Positions 62,199 to 64,000 of a DNA stretch of 64,000 bases are shown piece after piece. The translations under genes were made by a program, and so were the position numbers. The notes beneath the pieces are model-generated. The model saw nothing but the letters and a program-made list of their open reading frames with translations. It had not been told where the DNA came from and ran no database searches. Source of the stretch: Halolamina litorea (lineage in GTDB: Archaea > Halobacteriota > Halobacteria > Halobacteriales > Haloferacaceae); assembly GCF_026616205.1 (NCBI RefSeq), contig NZ_JANHGR010000003.1:1-64000 (forward strand), read 5' to 3'. Position 1 is the first letter of the stretch, and each line of letters begins with the position of its first letter.

Positions 62199-63866
62199 AT
62201 GGCTTCGAGCGTCCCCGCGAGCGAACAGTTCCGGATCATCCTCGAAGAGGTCGAGGAGTACGAGGAGAGCCTCGACGAGGCGTTCCCCGACACGGGGATC
62301 GAGTGGGAGGCCGAGAAGGTCGAACGCTGGCGGGGGTTCGCAGCCCGACTCGACGCCGTGGACCGCGGCGATCTCGGGGACGACGCTCGCGCGGACTACG
62401 ACGTGCTCGACCGGGAACTCACCCACCGGATCACACGCTACGAACACGAGATCCACCTGATGCCGGTCAACCACGAGGGCGGTCCCCACTCGAAGTTCGT
62501 CCGGCACCCGACCCGACAGTCCTTCGAGAACGGCGAGGACTACGAGCGCTACCTCCACCGCCTCGAGAACGCCGACGAGTACTTCGACGCCGCCCGGGAG
62601 CTACTGGAAGCGGGCGTGGAGCGCGGCTTCACCCCGCCGCGGTCGGTGCTCGACGGCCACGGCGAGATGATCGACTCGTACCTCGTCGAGGACCCGACCG
62701 AAAGCGCCCTCTACGAGCCCTTCGAGTCGATCCCGGAGCGCATCGACCCCGCGGAACGCGAGCGGTTACGGGAGGCCGGTGCCGACGCAATCCTCGACGC
62801 CGTCGTCCCCGCACTCCGGGAGTTCCGGGAGTACCTCCTCGAAGAGTACCTCCCGGCGGCACGTGAGACGACCGGCTACGCCGACCTCGACGGCGGCGAG
62901 GCCTACTACGAGCACCTCGTCCGGTACTACACCACCCTCGACGTGACACCCCAGGAGGTCCACGAGATCGGTCTCGACGAGGTCGACCGCATCCGGGAGG
63001 AGATGCTGTCGGTCATCGACGACGCCGGCTTCGACGGCGACTTCGGTGAGTTCGTCGAGTTCCTCCGGACGGACCCGCAGTTCTACCCCGATTCGGCCGA
63101 GCAACTGCTCAGCGAAGCCAAATCGATCGCGAAGGAGATCGACGGGCGACTGCCCTCGCTGTTCACCCTCGACGCGATGCCGACACGGCCCTACGCCGTC
63201 GAGCCGGTTCCCGAGGACATCGCCCCGGACTACACGAGCGGCCGGTACGTCTCCAACGGCACCGACACCGATCCGGGAACGTTCTGGGTCAACACCTACG
63301 ACCTCGACAGCCGCCCGCTGTACGGCCTCCCGGCGCTGTTCCTCCACGAGGCGGTCCCCGGCCACCACCACCAGATCGCTCACGCACAGGAACAGGAGGG
63401 CATCTCCGAGTTCCGCCGGGAGAACTTCGTGAACGCCTATATCGAGGGGTGGGCGCTGTACGCCGAGCGACTGGGCCTCGAACTGGACGCCTTCGAGACC
63501 CCCTACGAGCAGTTCGGTCGGCTCAGCAACGAGATGTGGCGGGCGTGTCGGCTCGTCGTCGACACGGGGCTCCATACGATGGGGTGGACCCCCGAGGAGG
63601 CCCGGTCGTTCATGGCCGAACACACCGCGATGTCGATGCACAACGTCCGGACGGAGGTGGATCGCTACGTCGCGTGGCCGGGACAGTCGCTGGCTTACAA
63701 GATGGGCGAGATCCGCATCCGAGAGCTCAGAGCCGAGGCCGAGGACCGCCTCGGGCCGGCGTTCGACGTGCGGGCGTTCCACGAACAACTGCTCGCCGAC
63801 GGCCCAGTGGTGCTACCGTACCTCGAGGAGTCCGTTCGGGAGTGGATCGCCGACGAAACCGCGTAG
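62199..63866 (+). CDS. DUF885 metallopeptidase-like protein
   Basis: 555 residues from ATG 62199; TTATG-like TATA element at about 62168-62175 supports it over the upstream in-frame ATG 62172. The family hallmark 'LFLHEAVPGHHHQIAHAQEQ' (HExxxxHH, near 382) and 'NAYIEGWALYAERLGLELDA' provide likely zinc ligands; 'GPAFDVRAFHEQLLADGPVV' ends the fold. DUF885 proteins are related to M32-type carboxypeptidases and are predicted to be zinc peptidases. No export signal, so cytoplasmic. The last 134 bases of the window carry no gene. Confidence 0.9.
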   Translation: MASSVPASEQFRIILEEVEEYEESLDEAFPDTGIEWEAEKVERWRGFAARLDAVDRGDLGDDARADYDVLDRELTHRITRYEHEIHLMPVNHEGGPHSKFVRHPTRQSFENGEDYERYLHRLENADEYFDAARELLEAGVERGFTPPRSVLDGHGEMIDSYLVEDPTESALYEPFESIPERIDPAERERLREAGADAILDAVVPALREFREYLLEEYLPAARETTGYADLDGGEAYYEHLVRYYTTLDVTPQEVHEIGLDEVDRIREEMLSVIDDAGFDGDFGEFVEFLRTDPQFYPDSAEQLLSEAKSIAKEIDGRLPSLFTLDAMPTRPYAVEPVPEDIAPDYTSGRYVSNGTDTDPGTFWVNTYDLDSRPLYGLPALFLHEAVPGHHHQIAHAQEQEGISEFRRENFVNAYIEGWALYAERLGLELDAFETPYEQFGRLSNEMWRACRLVVDTGLHTMGWTPEEARSFMAEHTAMSMHNVRTEVDRYVAWPGQSLAYKMGEIRIRELRAEAEDRLGPAFDVRAFHEQLLADGPVVLPYLEESVREWIADETA

Positions 63867-64000
63867 CGCCGGGCCGCCAAACGCCCCAGCAACGGTCCAC
63901 AGACAGCAACGAGCCGGGAACTAACTGGTCGCTGATAGGTATTTACGATAGATTCATGCGCTCAAACAGGTAATATCTCCTATCGGCTCGCTACCACACC

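Noticed and set aside
1-64000. tRNA, rRNA, CRISPR arrays and replication origin genes
   Set aside because: I looked for T-loop-like GGTTCGAATCC patterns, regular repeats with spacers and orc1/cdc6-like proteins and found none.

Overview
The window is from a halophilic archaeon (class Halobacteria). The DNA is GC-rich with strong G/C bias at third codon positions, and the proteins are very acidic. Many genes start directly on a TATA-like box placed about 25-30 bases upstream, as in leaderless haloarchaeal transcripts. Family content agrees: a TFIIB paralogue, a CetZ tubulin, three regulators with the HTH_10 (bacterio-opsin activator) domain, a double cupredoxin with a PGF-CTERM-like tail, and Tat-type lipoproteins. 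I see no tRNA, rRNA or CRISPR array. The genus cannot be fixed from the sequence alone.

Region 1 (1-4.1 kb): sulfur-related genes (an HTH-rhodanese protein and a divergent rhodanese/metallo-beta-lactamase fusion) followed by an acyl-CoA synthetase.

Region 2 (4.1-19 kb): accessory and partly decayed. It holds a DUF234-type ATPase with tandem operator-like palindromes at its start, a broken primase-associated-like gene, an ABC transporter fragment cut at both ends, a truncated PIN protein with its HTH partner, a beta-CASP nuclease killed by one in-frame stop, a frameshifted gene and an IS605-like hairpin. Two intact metabolic genes (thiolase, GH99-like lipoprotein) lie in the middle. The region ends with a plasmid-type set: SWIM zinc finger, OB-fold DNA-binding protein, small zinc protein and a TFB.

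Region 3 (19-37.4 kb): mostly intact chromosome-like genes. These are formamidase, a TiaS-like protein, a complete iron/B12-type ABC importer whose binding protein carries 31 consecutive glycines, an SDR, a two-gene toxin-antitoxin-like pair, a serpin lipoprotein, a truncated hemoglobin beside an HTH_10 regulator, and glutamate dehydrogenase with a 46-residue zinc ribbon. A 954-residue PAS/GAF/HTH_10 sensor follows. The region closes with a divergent locus (cupin + VOC against two cytosolic substrate-binding-fold proteins) sharing a palindromic operator.

Region 4 (37.4-64 kb): a 1646-residue secreted protein with C-terminal triplicated domains, RNase HI, a membrane phosphoesterase, a pqqB-like relic, CetZ, a nucleobase permease and a UspA. 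Next come the double cupredoxin, an HTH_10 regulator divergent from a cytochrome P450, a YjbQ protein, a hydrolase, a Yip1-like protein and an AIM24 protein. After an alcohol dehydrogenase relic come two bPH2 membrane proteins, an ABC exporter pair and a DUF885 peptidase.

The most unusual points are the divergent cupin/VOC/binding-protein locus, the poly-glycine insertion, the serpin with a predictable reactive bond, a 17-base palindromic sequence found at two sites 32 kb apart, and the mosaic of broken accessory genes between 5.7 and 12 kb.
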